Assembly (NCBI GenBank): GCA_937138675.1
Contig: CAKZPG010000044.1
Coordinates: 1 to 53,661 of the forward strand
DNA from: an uncultured archaeon
GTDB taxonomy: Archaea > Halobacteriota > Halobacteria > Halobacteriales > Haloferacaceae
DNA length: 53,661 nt
Reading direction: 5' to 3'
The notes under the pieces were generated by a model that was not told the origin of the DNA, made no database searches, and saw only the letters and a program-made list of their open reading frames with translations. Below are positions 10,281 to 19,695 of this stretch, piece by piece. Each line of letters starts with the position of its first letter. Positions within the stretch are counted from its first letter, which is position 1. A program made the position numbers and the translations under genes.

Positions 10281-11087
10281 TCAGGCCAGCTTGTCGTAGC
10301 TGTCCTGTTGAGAGCGCCAGTAATACGCGCCGCCGATCAAGATAGCGAGGCCGACGACTGCCGCACCGCCGTACAGCAGGAGGCGACGCTGCTCGGCGCC
10401 GGACTGCGCGCTTGTTGCATCGCGCTGGGCGCGGCTCGCGAGTTCGCTGGCGAGCCCGAAGTTTCCGTTCTCGTAGGCGTCGGTTGCGCTCGCGAGCGAC
10501 TCTCTCGCTTCCGTGGGGTTCGCGCCCGCGGACTCCGCGGAGTCGATTGCCGTACTCGCGTCGTTGAGCGCCGCCCGCGCGTCGTCGCTCGCGGTCGTAA
10601 AGTGGTGGCTTCGCCACGTCCCGACGGTGCCCGAGGCCCCACCTTGCTGGCCGCGAATGAGCTCCATCGTCAGGAACTCTTCGCGTGGCTCGTAGCTATA
10701 CTCCGTCACCGGCGGCACCGTCCCGGTGACCCGGACGATTACCTCGGCGGTGCCGTCGTCGGTCGCCACCTCCGCGCCGGAAAACTCCTGTCCGGTGAAC
10801 TCCTGCTGATCGGCCCGAGCGCCGGTCTGGTCGTAGTACTCAACGACCCAGGTCACGTTCTCGAGCGCCGTCTGCCCGGAGAGCTGCCAGCGTTTGAGCG
10901 TGGGGTTGCGGTACAGCTCTGTTATCGTCACCGATGCGGTCATCTGCTCGCCCACCTGCCCCTCATCGGGAACGGTCGTATCGCCCACGCTCACTGCCGT
11001 TGCAGGCGCGGCGAGCGCGAGGGCGAAGATGAGCAGGAGCCCGACAACGAGTTTAGAACAGCGACTCAATTTCGTCCTCGTCATCAC
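10281..11087 (-). CDS. Secreted/membrane-anchored protein with N-terminal signal and C-terminal TM helix
   Basis: Signal-like VVGLLLIFALALAAPATA and C-terminal LLLYGGAAVVGLAILIGGAYYW; start overlaps cetZ 3' end by 35 nt. Confidence 0.8.
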   Translation of the reverse strand: MMTRTKLSRCSKLVVGLLLIFALALAAPATAVSVGDTTVPDEGQVGEQMTASVTITELYRNPTLKRWQLSGQTALENVTWVVEYYDQTGARADQQEFTGQEFSGAEVATDDGTAEVIVRVTGTVPPVTEYSYEPREEFLTMELIRGQQGGASGTVGTWRSHHFTTASDDARAALNDASTAIDSAESAGANPTEARESLASATDAYENGNFGLASELASRAQRDATSAQSGAEQRRLLLYGGAAVVGLAILIGGAYYWRSQQDSYDKLA

Positions 11088-12243
11088 TCACTAGATCGTC
11101 GAACTTCTGTCCCGATTCCTCTCGAATCTCCTCAATGTTGTCCTGTGCCTCGACGGCCACTTGCTGGAGCTCCTTGATCCGGGGGATGTTTGTCACGCCT
11201 GAGAGCAGGACGGCGCCGGCGACGTGTCCGGAACCCGAGAGCGGATAGTCCCCGCCGCGGACCTCCATCGAGCCGGTCTGCTCCTCCAGCCACTTCCGCC
11301 CGCGCTCTATCCCCTTGCGGTTGAGGTAGGCGGGCGGCCCGGCTATCACCAGAAGCGCCCGTTCCGTACCCTCTAGTTCGCAGGGGAGCGTCAGACGGCC
11401 GAGCGCGGCCTTACGGACGAGGCTGGTGATACGGTTTGTCGTCTGTGCGGAGTCGAGTTTATTATCGAGGGAGTCGCTCCTGCCACCGGTCAGCTTCGAC
11501 AGGAACCCGCCCGACTCCACAGGGTCGACTGCGTCACGGGCGTAGCCAACGGTCGAGACACCGCCGCCCGAGAGCGTGTTTATGATCTCGGAGGAGTCGA
11601 CGACGGACTCCGCGACCTCGTCGCCAGAGGTGACCTCACCGGCGCCAAAGAGCGCACCGAATCGCTTCACGATCTTCGAGTTGATCTCGTCGTAGCCCGT
11701 CTGGACGGACTCGCCCGTCTGGCGCCACGCGTCGTTGTCAAACACGAGGAGATTGTCCACCTCATGAACGAACGTTTGGAACGACCGGGCGGCGTTAAGC
11801 GTGTAGATCCCACCCTCGTCGCTCCCTGGCAGGACACCGAGACCGTAGACTGGTTCGGTGTAGATTCGCTTCAGGTGTTTCGCGAGAACCGGTGCGCCGC
11901 CGCTCCCGGTGCCGCCGCCCAGGCCCGCGATGATCAGGAACGCATCCACCTCGTGGACGGGCACTTGGTCGATCGAGTTCTGAATTTCATCGACGTCTTC
12001 CTCTGCAACCTCGGCCCCGAGTTCGTTGTCGGCACCGACCCCGTGGCCTTTCACTCGTGACTGGCCGATCAGCACTCGGTTCTCGTTAGGTATCTCCTCC
12101 AGTCCCATCAGGTCCGCCTTGGCCGTATTGACGGCTATTCCGGCCCTGACGACATCGCTCCCCGACGTCCGCTGGTCGTACTCCAGGAACTTGTCGAGGA
12201 TTTTGCCGCCGGCCTGGCCGAACCCGACTATCGCGAGTTTCAT
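11053..12243 (-). CDS. cetZ: Tubulin-like protein CetZ
   Basis: MKLAIVGFGQAGGKILDKF and LGGGTGSGGAPVLAK FtsZ/tubulin signature; acidic DDEDEIESLF tail. Confidence 0.95.
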   Translation of the reverse strand: MKLAIVGFGQAGGKILDKFLEYDQRTSGSDVVRAGIAVNTAKADLMGLEEIPNENRVLIGQSRVKGHGVGADNELGAEVAEEDVDEIQNSIDQVPVHEVDAFLIIAGLGGGTGSGGAPVLAKHLKRIYTEPVYGLGVLPGSDEGGIYTLNAARSFQTFVHEVDNLLVFDNDAWRQTGESVQTGYDEINSKIVKRFGALFGAGEVTSGDEVAESVVDSSEIINTLSGGGVSTVGYARDAVDPVESGGFLSKLTGGRSDSLDNKLDSAQTTNRITSLVRKAALGRLTLPCELEGTERALLVIAGPPAYLNRKGIERGRKWLEEQTGSMEVRGGDYPLSGSGHVAGAVLLSGVTNIPRIKELQQVAVEAQDNIEEIREESGQKFDDLVSDDEDEIESLF

Positions 12244-12313
12244 CTGTTAACTCCCCACTCCATTGCTCACTAACTCACCCATGAGCGGAATAAGCCTTAT
12301 GCCATGACCGGCG

Positions 12314-13207
12314 TTAGACGCCCAGATACGCGTGAAACGCCGTCAGACGTCCGTCATCGGTATTAAAAGCGCCAACGTCGTTATCAGATGTGGTATTGTC
12401 AAAGCCCAAAGAGCGGTACTGATCCTTTCCCATCGGCATCCCTGGCACCGCGTCCATTACCGACAGGCCAACGCCGGCCAGCGCCATCGGGAGCCCGACG
12501 ACGCTCACCGACTTCCCTTCCGCCTCGTACACCAGTTCAACCACCTCACGAAGCGTCAGGGTGTCCGGACCGCCGATCTCGTAGGTCTGACCGACGTGGT
12601 CCTGCTCATCTAACGCGGCCATGATCATCGGTACGAGGTCTCCGACCCAGACCGGCTGGAATCGTGTCTTTCCGCCGCCCGGAAGCGGGTAGACTGGCAC
12701 GCCGGGTGCGAACAGGCGCTTCAGGCGCTTCGTGAATGAGACAAACTCGCCGCCTTCGCCGAACACGACCGAGGGCCGAAAGATAGTCCAGTCGAGCGCG
12801 GAGTCGCGGACTATCTCCTCTGCCCGACCTTTCGCCCGAATGTACGCCGTTGCGCCGTTCGGGTCGGCCCCGAGCGCGCTCAACTGGACGAACCGCTCGA
12901 CACCGTGTTCCTCAGCGGCTCGCACGCAGTTTTCGGTTCCTTGCCGGTGGACGACGTCGTGCATCTCGTCGCCGCCATCCGGCTTGAACAGTGGAGAAAG
13001 GGCGACGAGATTCACGACGCCAGTGCGCCCCTCGAATGCCCCCTGAATCGAGTCGAAGGCAGTCACATCGCCCGTGATCGTCTCAACGCCTGCCGGCGCG
13101 CCGTCGGGGGTCCGCGAGAGCGCCGTCACCTCGTGGCCGCGCTCTACCAGCTCTCGACAGAGATGCGTGCCGACGAATCCCGTTCCGCCGACAACGAGTA
13201 TATCCAT
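12314..13207 (-). CDS. NDUFA9-like NAD(P)-binding SDR family protein
   Basis: MDILVVGGTGFVGTHLCRELVERGHEVTALSR Rossmann motif. Confidence 0.85.
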   Translation of the reverse strand: MDILVVGGTGFVGTHLCRELVERGHEVTALSRTPDGAPAGVETITGDVTAFDSIQGAFEGRTGVVNLVALSPLFKPDGGDEMHDVVHRQGTENCVRAAEEHGVERFVQLSALGADPNGATAYIRAKGRAEEIVRDSALDWTIFRPSVVFGEGGEFVSFTKRLKRLFAPGVPVYPLPGGGKTRFQPVWVGDLVPMIMAALDEQDHVGQTYEIGGPDTLTLREVVELVYEAEGKSVSVVGLPMALAGVGLSVMDAVPGMPMGKDQYRSLGFDNTTSDNDVGAFNTDDGRLTAFHAYLGV

Positions 13208-13358
13208 ATGCGTATCTGCCGGGGGGCGCACCTAAAAGTAGCGAGCGGCGATAACCGCCGGACTGCGAGGGCCGTGCGGGCACTTTGTCCGCTGTGAGCG
13301 GCATGTTGCGCCTTGGTCGACCCACACGACTCTTCACCACCCCCGCCGCATACCTACC

Positions 13359-13946
13359 ATGCTCGTGACGCTTGAGGGCCCTGACGGCAGCGGGAAGTCG
13401 ACGCTCGCGGCTGGCCTCCGCGACCACTTTCCCGACGCGACGTTCACCCGCGAGCCTACCGACTCGTGGTACGGCGACGCCGTCTCCCGGTCGCTCGGCG
13501 ACGACGGCGCCGACCCGGTGGCAGAGCTGTTTCTTTACGCTGCCGACCATGCCGACCACCTCACGCGGGTCGTTCGGCCCGCGCTTTCCGCCGGTGATCT
13601 TGTCGTCTCCGACCGCTACTCCGACTCCCGAATCGCCTACCAGGGCGCGACACTCGCGGCCGTCGACGCCGTCACAGGCGACCCAGTTGAGTACGTCCGC
13701 GACCTCCACGAGCCGTTCTCCGTCGCCCCGGACCTGACGGTCCTGCTCGATCTTGACGCCGAGACGGCCGCCCGCCGATCGGCGGCTGCGAACAAGTTCG
13801 AGCGCGCGGACTATCTCAAGCGGGTTGTCGAGAACTACGATCGCCTTGCGCGGGCCGACCCAGAACGGTTCGTCCGCATCGATGCGACGACATCGCCCGA
13901 GACGGTCTGTGAGCGCGCTGTCGACGCGATAGAGTCGCGGCGCTAG
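13359..13946 (+). CDS. tmk: Thymidylate kinase
   Basis: [21 protein letters not shown]-loop, [23 protein letters not shown]. Confidence 0.93.
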   Translation: MLVTLEGPDGSGKSTLAAGLRDHFPDATFTREPTDSWYGDAVSRSLGDDGADPVAELFLYAADHADHLTRVVRPALSAGDLVVSDRYSDSRIAYQGATLAAVDAVTGDPVEYVRDLHEPFSVAPDLTVLLDLDAETAARRSAAANKFERADYLKRVVENYDRLARADPERFVRIDATTSPETVCERAVDAIESRR

Positions 13947-14257
13947 CGCTGGGGCTCCGGCAGATCGTACTCCTCGGGGGAACGCATATACAGCACGTCG
14001 ACCGTCACGCCAACGGCCAGGGGCAGGCCGACCATCACGGCGAGCACCGTCGCGGGGCTCCCGAGGTTCGGACCGATGCCGAGGATACCGGTGAAAAGCT
14101 GTGTGAGGAGAAATAGGACAACAGGGACGAACAGCAGGGTATAGACGACCGTTCCCCAGTTTGTCGAGAGTTGGATACGGAAGAACCGCGTCATCACCGC
14201 CGCGACCAGCGCGTGGACGCCAAGGACGACAATGGTGAGGACCAGACTGAGGACCAT
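13943..14257 (-). CDS. Small multi-TM membrane protein, conserved haloarchaeal
   Basis: [52 protein letters not shown] at 14257. Confidence 0.75.
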   Translation of the reverse strand: MVLSLVLTIVVLGVHALVAAVMTRFFRIQLSTNWGTVVYTLLFVPVVLFLLTQLFTGILGIGPNLGSPATVLAVMVGLPLAVGVTVDVLYMRSPEEYDLPEPQR

Positions 14258-14343
14258 AGCATACGTACGGGTGGGACAGACTTCACTCCCTCGGGCTGCC
14301 GTCGGTGACAAGAGGAAAGTACGCCCCGCCCTCAGGTCGCCCG

Positions 14344-15024
14344 GTGAGTCAGGACACGAGCGAGGGTGTGTCGTCGGAGCCAGAAGCCGCCTACACGGAG
14401 TGGCGTTGTACGAACTGTGGGCGCGGCGTCCCGAAGAACAACCCGCCCTGTAAGCGGTGTGGCAACATGCAGTTCGAGCAGTTCGAGGTACGCGCGAGCG
14501 ACGTCGATGTCGGGACAGCGAGTACCCGCGAACTACTCCGGGAGAACGCTCGGCCAATCGCCGCCGGCCTCGTCGTCGTCCTCGTCGTCGCCGCCGTATC
14601 CCTCGCGAACATCGGCATCTTCATCATTTCGGACCCGTTCGGCCTTGGCTACCGTTACGGTGCCGTCTCGCCGGTTACCCCCGACGGCGACTCACAGCTC
14701 ACGGCGGCGGAGTTCCACGGACAGGTCGCCACGGAGCATCGTGACACGGCACTCTCGTGGTCTGGCCAGACGCTCCAGCTCTCGTACGCCTCCGACGCGA
14801 CGTCGAACGATGCGCTCGCTACGGAACTGGTCGGTATCGCCGTCACGTACGCGATGTACGCCGACGACGGGGGCGACGCAACACGGTTACGGATCACAGC
14901 CTCTCTGGAGGGCCGCGGACAGGCGCGTGTCGTCGTCGACACCGACGATGCTGCCGCTTTCGCTGCCGGTGATATCTCCCGTTCGACCTACCGCGAACGA
15001 GCACTCACGCCGCCCGAGAACTGA
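14344..15024 (+). CDS. Zinc-ribbon membrane protein of unknown function
   Basis: WRCTNCGRGVPKNNPPCKRCGNMQFEQFEVR plus one TM segment; likely GTG start 14344. Confidence 0.75.
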   Translation: MSQDTSEGVSSEPEAAYTEWRCTNCGRGVPKNNPPCKRCGNMQFEQFEVRASDVDVGTASTRELLRENARPIAAGLVVVLVVAAVSLANIGIFIISDPFGLGYRYGAVSPVTPDGDSQLTAAEFHGQVATEHRDTALSWSGQTLQLSYASDATSNDALATELVGIAVTYAMYADDGGDATRLRITASLEGRGQARVVVDTDDAAAFAAGDISRSTYRERALTPPEN

Positions 15025-15025
15025 G

Positions 15026-15262
15026 TCACTCCATCGCGACGTAGGTTCGACTGTCAAGGACGCCCTCGATAGAGCGGAGGTCGGCGGCGGCCCCGACGAT
15101 TGTCTCCACCGTCTCACCCTCCACCTCCGCTATCACGTCGTACTCGCCGGCAACGACGTGGGCCTCAACGACGGCAGCGCGCGCCAGCGCTGTCTCGACT
15201 GCCGACCCGGCCGCGCCCGCTGCTGTCTCTATCATCACGAACGCGTGAACCACGCCGTCCAT
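15026..15262 (-). CDS. Stand-alone Lrp/AsnC RAM (ligand-binding) domain protein
   Basis: MDGVVHAFVMIETAAGAAGSAVETALA..GEYDVIAEVEGET.. Confidence 0.85.
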   Translation of the reverse strand: MDGVVHAFVMIETAAGAAGSAVETALARAAVVEAHVVAGEYDVIAEVEGETVETIVGAAADLRSIEGVLDSRTYVAME

Positions 15263-15358
15263 ACGCGAGCAAGTAATAAAGTCGTGAGGGAGGTTTTTGA
15301 TGCGGGCACCGTACAGAAGGACTATGACCGGTGAACTACCCCACGAGGGTGCCTGACC

Positions 15359-15592
15359 GTGGTTATAGCCTACGTCCTCGTCGAGGCGTCGACGGGCGAG
15401 GCAGACCGCATCGCTGCGGGGATTCGTGCTGTCGACAGTGTTGAGAGCGTCCACGTCGTCGCCGGCGACATCGACTTTGTTGTCCGGGTCGTGGTGGACT
15501 CGCCCGCCGCGGTCAGGGCCGCCGTCGTCTCAGCTATCACCGGTATCGACGGCGTCGAAAACACCCGCACCTACCTCGCGATGGACGCCTGA
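15359..15592 (+). CDS. Stand-alone Lrp/AsnC RAM domain protein (second copy, divergent)
   Basis: GTG start; VIAYVLVEASTGEADRIAAGIRAVDSVESVHVVAGDIDFVVRV. Confidence 0.85.
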   Translation: MVIAYVLVEASTGEADRIAAGIRAVDSVESVHVVAGDIDFVVRVVVDSPAAVRAAVVSAITGIDGVENTRTYLAMDA

Positions 15593-15600
15593 CCGGGACT

Positions 15601-16336
15601 ATCTCCCTCAAGGAGAGAATCCCACCCTTCAGGGCAGGCGTGAATCCGACGACAAGGACGCACCCGCCGTCGGTTGCCGGGCCGGAACCCAAACGCTTAG
15701 CAGCCGAGTAACGTACCTAAGATCCACCCACGTCTCAAGCCGTGGGGTACCCAACCACGGGCCGGGAAGTCCACGGCGGGAAGTTCCCCACTCGTACGCG
15801 GTGGGGGTGTGGGCCGTGCCAGTACGGCCCCCGACCGAGATAGCGGGCTTCATCTACCCCCCCGAGAGGCGCGTATCTTTACCTCGGACTCGGCATCACA
15901 ACTAACGAACGTCGACATAATCAACGGACCGTCGGCTGTCGGCTTCATCCCACGAGTAAAGGCGTGGGCGTTCGCCTCGGAACTCTGGTAATATCATGGT
16001 TTCGGCTACATCCCACTTGGTTGGGCGCTAAGGGTGTGGACCGCATCCCCCCATGTCTGCGGTGCTCCGCGAACTCGGTCAAAAGGTGTGACCGGAGCCG
16101 GCACGGAACTGCGAGGTTCGACCACTTGGGAGAGAGCCGCGTTGAGAACCCGCGTGGCGATGACTCGCTTGCGGATGGGAGCACACGTGACGGTGCCACA
16201 GGACGCTCCCGGCCGAGGGGTGAAACCCACCCTGCCGACGCTGGGAGAGGCGGGCCTGAAACCGAACCGAACCGAACCGGACCGGCCGGGTTCCCCGCTG
16301 TGAAAGGGAGGCCCCGCCGTTTTCGGCGGGCGAGGA
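15601..16336 (+). mobile_element. Decayed IS200/IS605-like (tnpB-type) remnant/end sequences
   Basis: Hairpins at 15727-15746 and 15949-15968 share a CCCACG/CGTGGG stem; frame 16034-16303 ends ..NRTEPDRPGSPL*, followed by a ccccgccgttttcggcggg hairpin and gaggatgtt, similar to haloarchaeal tnpB 3' ends. Confidence 0.45.
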
Positions 16337-16338
16337 TG

Positions 16339-16830
16339 TTACTCTGCGCCCGCTGCCCGCCGACCCTCCGCGAGCAGTCCCGCGACTGGGCCTGTGTACT
16401 CGTACCCCGGGATGACGCCCTGAACGTACGTTCCCTCGACGTAGTCAACGAACGCCTTTGCGTCCGCGACCCCCCGTGACGGGTCGATATCCGAGAACTC
16501 GACGCTCGCTACTGCCTCTCCGGCTTCCCGTTTGACAGTCGGGTTAAGATCGTGGTTGCCAACGGTCACGTCGCCGATATCTTTGACCCGAAGCGCGAAC
16601 GTCTCGTACCAGCCGTCTTCGACAACCGGCGCCACGTCGCTCTTGACGATATGCGAGAGCAGTGGGACCCGCGCCGTCACGAAGAACTGAGACTCGCCAT
16701 CCTCGCCGACCGACGGCTCCACCTCAGCATCAAACACCGTCGTCGTCTGTCGGTACGTCCCTTCCGGTGTCGGCTCAAAGGCGTTGGCGTCCCCGAACGC
16801 CCGTACTAGCCGTTGCGGCAGTTCGCTCAT
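16339..16830 (-). CDS. Conserved haloarchaeal protein (possibly DUF5813)
   Basis: 163-aa acidic ORF MSELPQRLVRAFGDANAFEPTPEGTYRQTTTVFDAEV.. Confidence 0.7.
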   Translation of the reverse strand: MSELPQRLVRAFGDANAFEPTPEGTYRQTTTVFDAEVEPSVGEDGESQFFVTARVPLLSHIVKSDVAPVVEDGWYETFALRVKDIGDVTVGNHDLNPTVKREAGEAVASVEFSDIDPSRGVADAKAFVDYVEGTYVQGVIPGYEYTGPVAGLLAEGRRAAGAE

Positions 16831-17032
16831 ACTAAATAACGGAGCGCGCGGCCCAAAAGCCCGCCGCTCGCGGGCGATGTTCGTGAGTCAAACTCGACCG
16901 GTCGGAGTGATGATTCCTTTATTTTCCTCCGCTGTAGCGACGCTTCGTTCGGGGGGCGACGCGTCACACTTCGGACGTCGACGGGGCAAGGATGCTGGCC
17001 AGGTGGCTACCCGCACCTTCTGCCCGCAGAAC

Positions 17033-17117
17033 TGCAGGGGCTGGGATTCGAACCCAGGATCTCCCTACGGAGAGCGGATCTTAAGTCCGCCGCCTTGGGC
17101 CGCTCGGCCACCCCCGC
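17033..17117 (-). tRNA. tRNA-Leu (anticodon TAA)
   Basis: Reverse complement GCGGGGGTGGCCGAGC..GGACTTAAGATCC..GGTTCGAATCCCAGCCCCTGCA; acceptor stem GCGGGGG/CCCCTGC, long variable arm, anticodon loop CTTAAGA. Confidence 0.95.
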
Positions 17118-17245
17118 GCAGACGACAATTTACGCGCGGCTCGCAAGTGGCTTGCGCTCGCGCGAACTCGGCCTGCCCGGCTCCCTCGCTTCTCTCACGA
17201 GTCACGGGACTCGGGATCCGCCGTCGAGCCTGCGGCTGCGTCACG

Positions 17246-17593
17246 CTACCAGTCGACACTCAGCGTCCCATCTCCGTGCGGGTCGGGCGCTATCTCTTCG
17301 TCGGTCCGCCGGTCCACGACGTGGATAACCCCGCGGCCCTTCTTTGCGGGACAGACCTCCGCCGCCCGGACGTTCTCCGCCAGTTCGTCCTCGGCGACGT
17401 AGAATGACTGCGGCCGCGCCAGCCCCGTCTCGATATCCATCTCCCAGTTCGCGGCGACCTGCGCGCAGCGCCCGGCACCGAAACAGCCGTTCGCCTCGAA
17501 GATTATCTTGTACGGTTTCTCCTCAACCGGCGGGCCATCGCCACCGACGTCGCTCGCCCGGACTACTTCGGAGTCGTCCGCGTCCGCGCTCAT
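17246..17593 (-). CDS. Ferredoxin-like protein
   Basis: YKIIFEANGCFGAGRCAQVAANW..AAEVCPAKKGRGVI; Fe-S cysteine pattern. Confidence 0.75.
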   Translation of the reverse strand: MSADADDSEVVRASDVGGDGPPVEEKPYKIIFEANGCFGAGRCAQVAANWEMDIETGLARPQSFYVAEDELAENVRAAEVCPAKKGRGVIHVVDRRTDEEIAPDPHGDGTLSVDW

Positions 17594-17644
17594 AATCCCG
17601 CTCGGAGCGCGACGGGTTTTCGTCTGTCGGTCAGTCCCGGCGGA

Positions 17645-18298
17645 CTACGTCCCATCGTTATCATCGCCCCGGATCCGGTCGCGGAGCGTCTCCAGTTCGG
17701 CCTCCACCTCACTCTGAATCTGTTCGCGTTCCATCTCGCCGGCGCCCGGCGCGTCGAAGAAGCTCTCCTCGCGCAACTCCTCCAGCGCGGCGGCGCGGGC
17801 CTCTACCTCGTCGACCTGCCCCGGGTCGGCGGTCGCCTCGTCAACCGTCGCCTCCGCCCGCGCGACGCGTTCCTCGGCCGCGCGTTCGGCGGCCGCCGCG
17901 CGCCGGCGCTCTGCACGCTCGTAGAGCGCGTCGCGTCGCGTCTTCAGTTCAGTCTCGGCCTCGCGGATCTCCGCGGCCCGGCGCTCTGCGTCGTCGCGCC
18001 GCTCTGCATCCTCGTGCTTGCGGATCAAAATCTCGCTGGCGAGGTCCTCTTGGCCGTCGGCGACGGCTTCACGGGCGCGGTCAGCGTGATCCTTGACCGC
18101 CTCGGACAGGCGCTCGGCGCGGCGCTCTAGTCGCACTCGCTCGGTCACGAGGTCGACGACGGCAGCGTCGACTTGTTCCAGTTCGTCGTACATACGTTGC
18201 TCGTCGTAGGCCGCAGTCTCGGTGGGATCCTCCACGTTGTCGAGCAATCGGTCGATCCGGCGGGTCGCGAGGTCGGCCGTGCGGTCGAACAGGCCCAT
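17645..18298 (-). CDS. PspA/IM30-like coiled-coil protein
   Basis: MGLFDRTADLATRRIDRLLDNVEDP.. followed by a long coiled coil. Confidence 0.75.
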   Translation of the reverse strand: MGLFDRTADLATRRIDRLLDNVEDPTETAAYDEQRMYDELEQVDAAVVDLVTERVRLERRAERLSEAVKDHADRAREAVADGQEDLASEILIRKHEDAERRDDAERRAAEIREAETELKTRRDALYERAERRRAAAAERAAEERVARAEATVDEATADPGQVDEVEARAAALEELREESFFDAPGAGEMEREQIQSEVEAELETLRDRIRGDDNDGT

Positions 18299-18366
18299 GT
18301 GTGTGAGCGGCAGGCCGCGGCCTTAGCCGTGGCGCCGCCCATGCTCTGATTGCTTATCTTGCCGCC

Positions 18367-18909
18367 CTACTCGTCCGGGCGCGTCATGTCGAGGTGGTCA
18401 TAGTCGTCATGAACCGTCACGGACTCGAACACTGCGTCCTGCATCGGCTCATCGTTCCGGTCGGTCGGCAGACCACCTATCTCCTCGACAACGTCCATCC
18501 CCTCTGTCACGCGGCCGAACACTGCGTGGCGCCCGTCGAGGTGGGGCGTCGCGTCGAGCGTGAGGAAAAACTGTGAGCCATTCGTGTCTGGCCCGGAGTT
18601 CGCCATCGACAGTATACCTGCGCCGTCGTGGGTCAGGTCGTCGTGGAACTCATCATCGAACTGGTATCCCGGGCCGCCGCGGCCTGTTTCCGCCGGGTCG
18701 CCGCCCTGGATCATGAAGTCGTCTATCACTCGGTGGAAGGCGACGTTGTCGTAGAGTGGGTCGGTCCGTCGGTCGCCCGACTCGGGGTCGTCCCACGGGC
18801 GCTCACCGGTGGCCAGACCGACAAAGTTCGCGACCGTCCGCGGCGCACGCTCGTCGTACAGTTCGACCGCCACATCACCGTGATTCGTATGCAGCGTCGC
18901 CTCAATCAT
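18367..18909 (-). CDS. Cyclophilin-type peptidyl-prolyl cis-trans isomerase
   Basis: TNHGDVAVELYDERAPRTVANFVGLATGE.. FHRVIDDFMIQGGDP.. NGSQFFLTLDATPHLDGRHAVFGRV. Confidence 0.93.
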   Translation of the reverse strand: MIEATLHTNHGDVAVELYDERAPRTVANFVGLATGERPWDDPESGDRRTDPLYDNVAFHRVIDDFMIQGGDPAETGRGGPGYQFDDEFHDDLTHDGAGILSMANSGPDTNGSQFFLTLDATPHLDGRHAVFGRVTEGMDVVEEIGGLPTDRNDEPMQDAVFESVTVHDDYDHLDMTRPDE

Positions 18910-18954
18910 ACCACATACTGCGACGTGCGGGGGGAAACCCGTTGTGATCGGCGC

Positions 18955-19640
18955 TCACGTAACACCGAATGTCGGATCGAGCAGATGGGTCGCTCGCAGC
19001 CGACCAGTGGTCAGCGGGCCCCCTCGGCCATTCACCGTCATTGAGGCGATACCCCTTGACGGCTGCCTCTCCGAGCTGGAGGCTGTGGCCGACGGTCGGG
19101 AGCGCCAGTTCGCGTGCCCGCCGGACCTACAGGCGCGGCGTTGCGGTCGTCGGGGTGCGCTCGGTCGAGAGCGACTATAGGGGTCCGCGAAGCCGGGAGT
19201 GAGGTCGCGCCGGCGCGTCGGCGGGGTCGTCCGGCGACAGTACAGGAGACCGACATTCTCGGTCTCGCGGAGTGTCTGCTTTAGAATCTTGAGTAGGTCA
19301 CGGTAGGCACCGCGCCCGCCCTGTTCGGTCTCGGTCACCGGGTCGACAACGAGCAGTGTGTCTTCTGCGAGCCCCGTGAGGTGTTCTGGGGCCCCGGAGA
19401 GCAGGTCGTCGACTGACACCGCCGCGACGGTCGCCCCTGCTACACCGTGGCCGGCCAGGCTGTCCCTGACCTCCGCCGGTGGGCGGAGCGTCGTCGGGTA
19501 GCAAGTGCGGTTTGTGGCGCCCGCGGCGTACAGTAGTCATTCTGCCGGCGATTCTGTGGTGGCGATCAGGGTGACCAGTCCGCCGGCGGGCACGCAACCA
19601 GAGAACAGGTTAAGGAGAATATCGACACCGGCAATCCGCC
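18955..19640 (-). pseudogene. Decayed RAD55/RecA-superfamily (HTR-like) ATPase gene
   Basis: Minus-strand frame reads IAGVDILLNLFSGCVPAGGLVTLIATTESPAE*LLYAAGATNRTCYPTTLRPPAEVRDSLAGHGVAGATVAAVSVDDLL..LVVDPVTETEQGGRGAYRDLLKILKQTL..; internal TGA, and the continuation (ELALPTVGHSLQLGEAAVKGYRLNDGEWPRGP) lies in other frames. Confidence 0.55.
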
Positions 19641-19695
19641 GTCGGTCACAGCCACCAGTCGTGGGCCGCGGCCCAGACCGGCTCGGGTCGGGGTG

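Noticed and set aside
16259-16290. (AACCG)n-like short tandem repeat ..gaaccgaaccgaaccgaaccggaccgg..
   Set aside because: Only about four copies and it lies in the presumed tnpB 3' end (NRTEPDRPGS); treated as part of the IS relic, not a separate repeat system.
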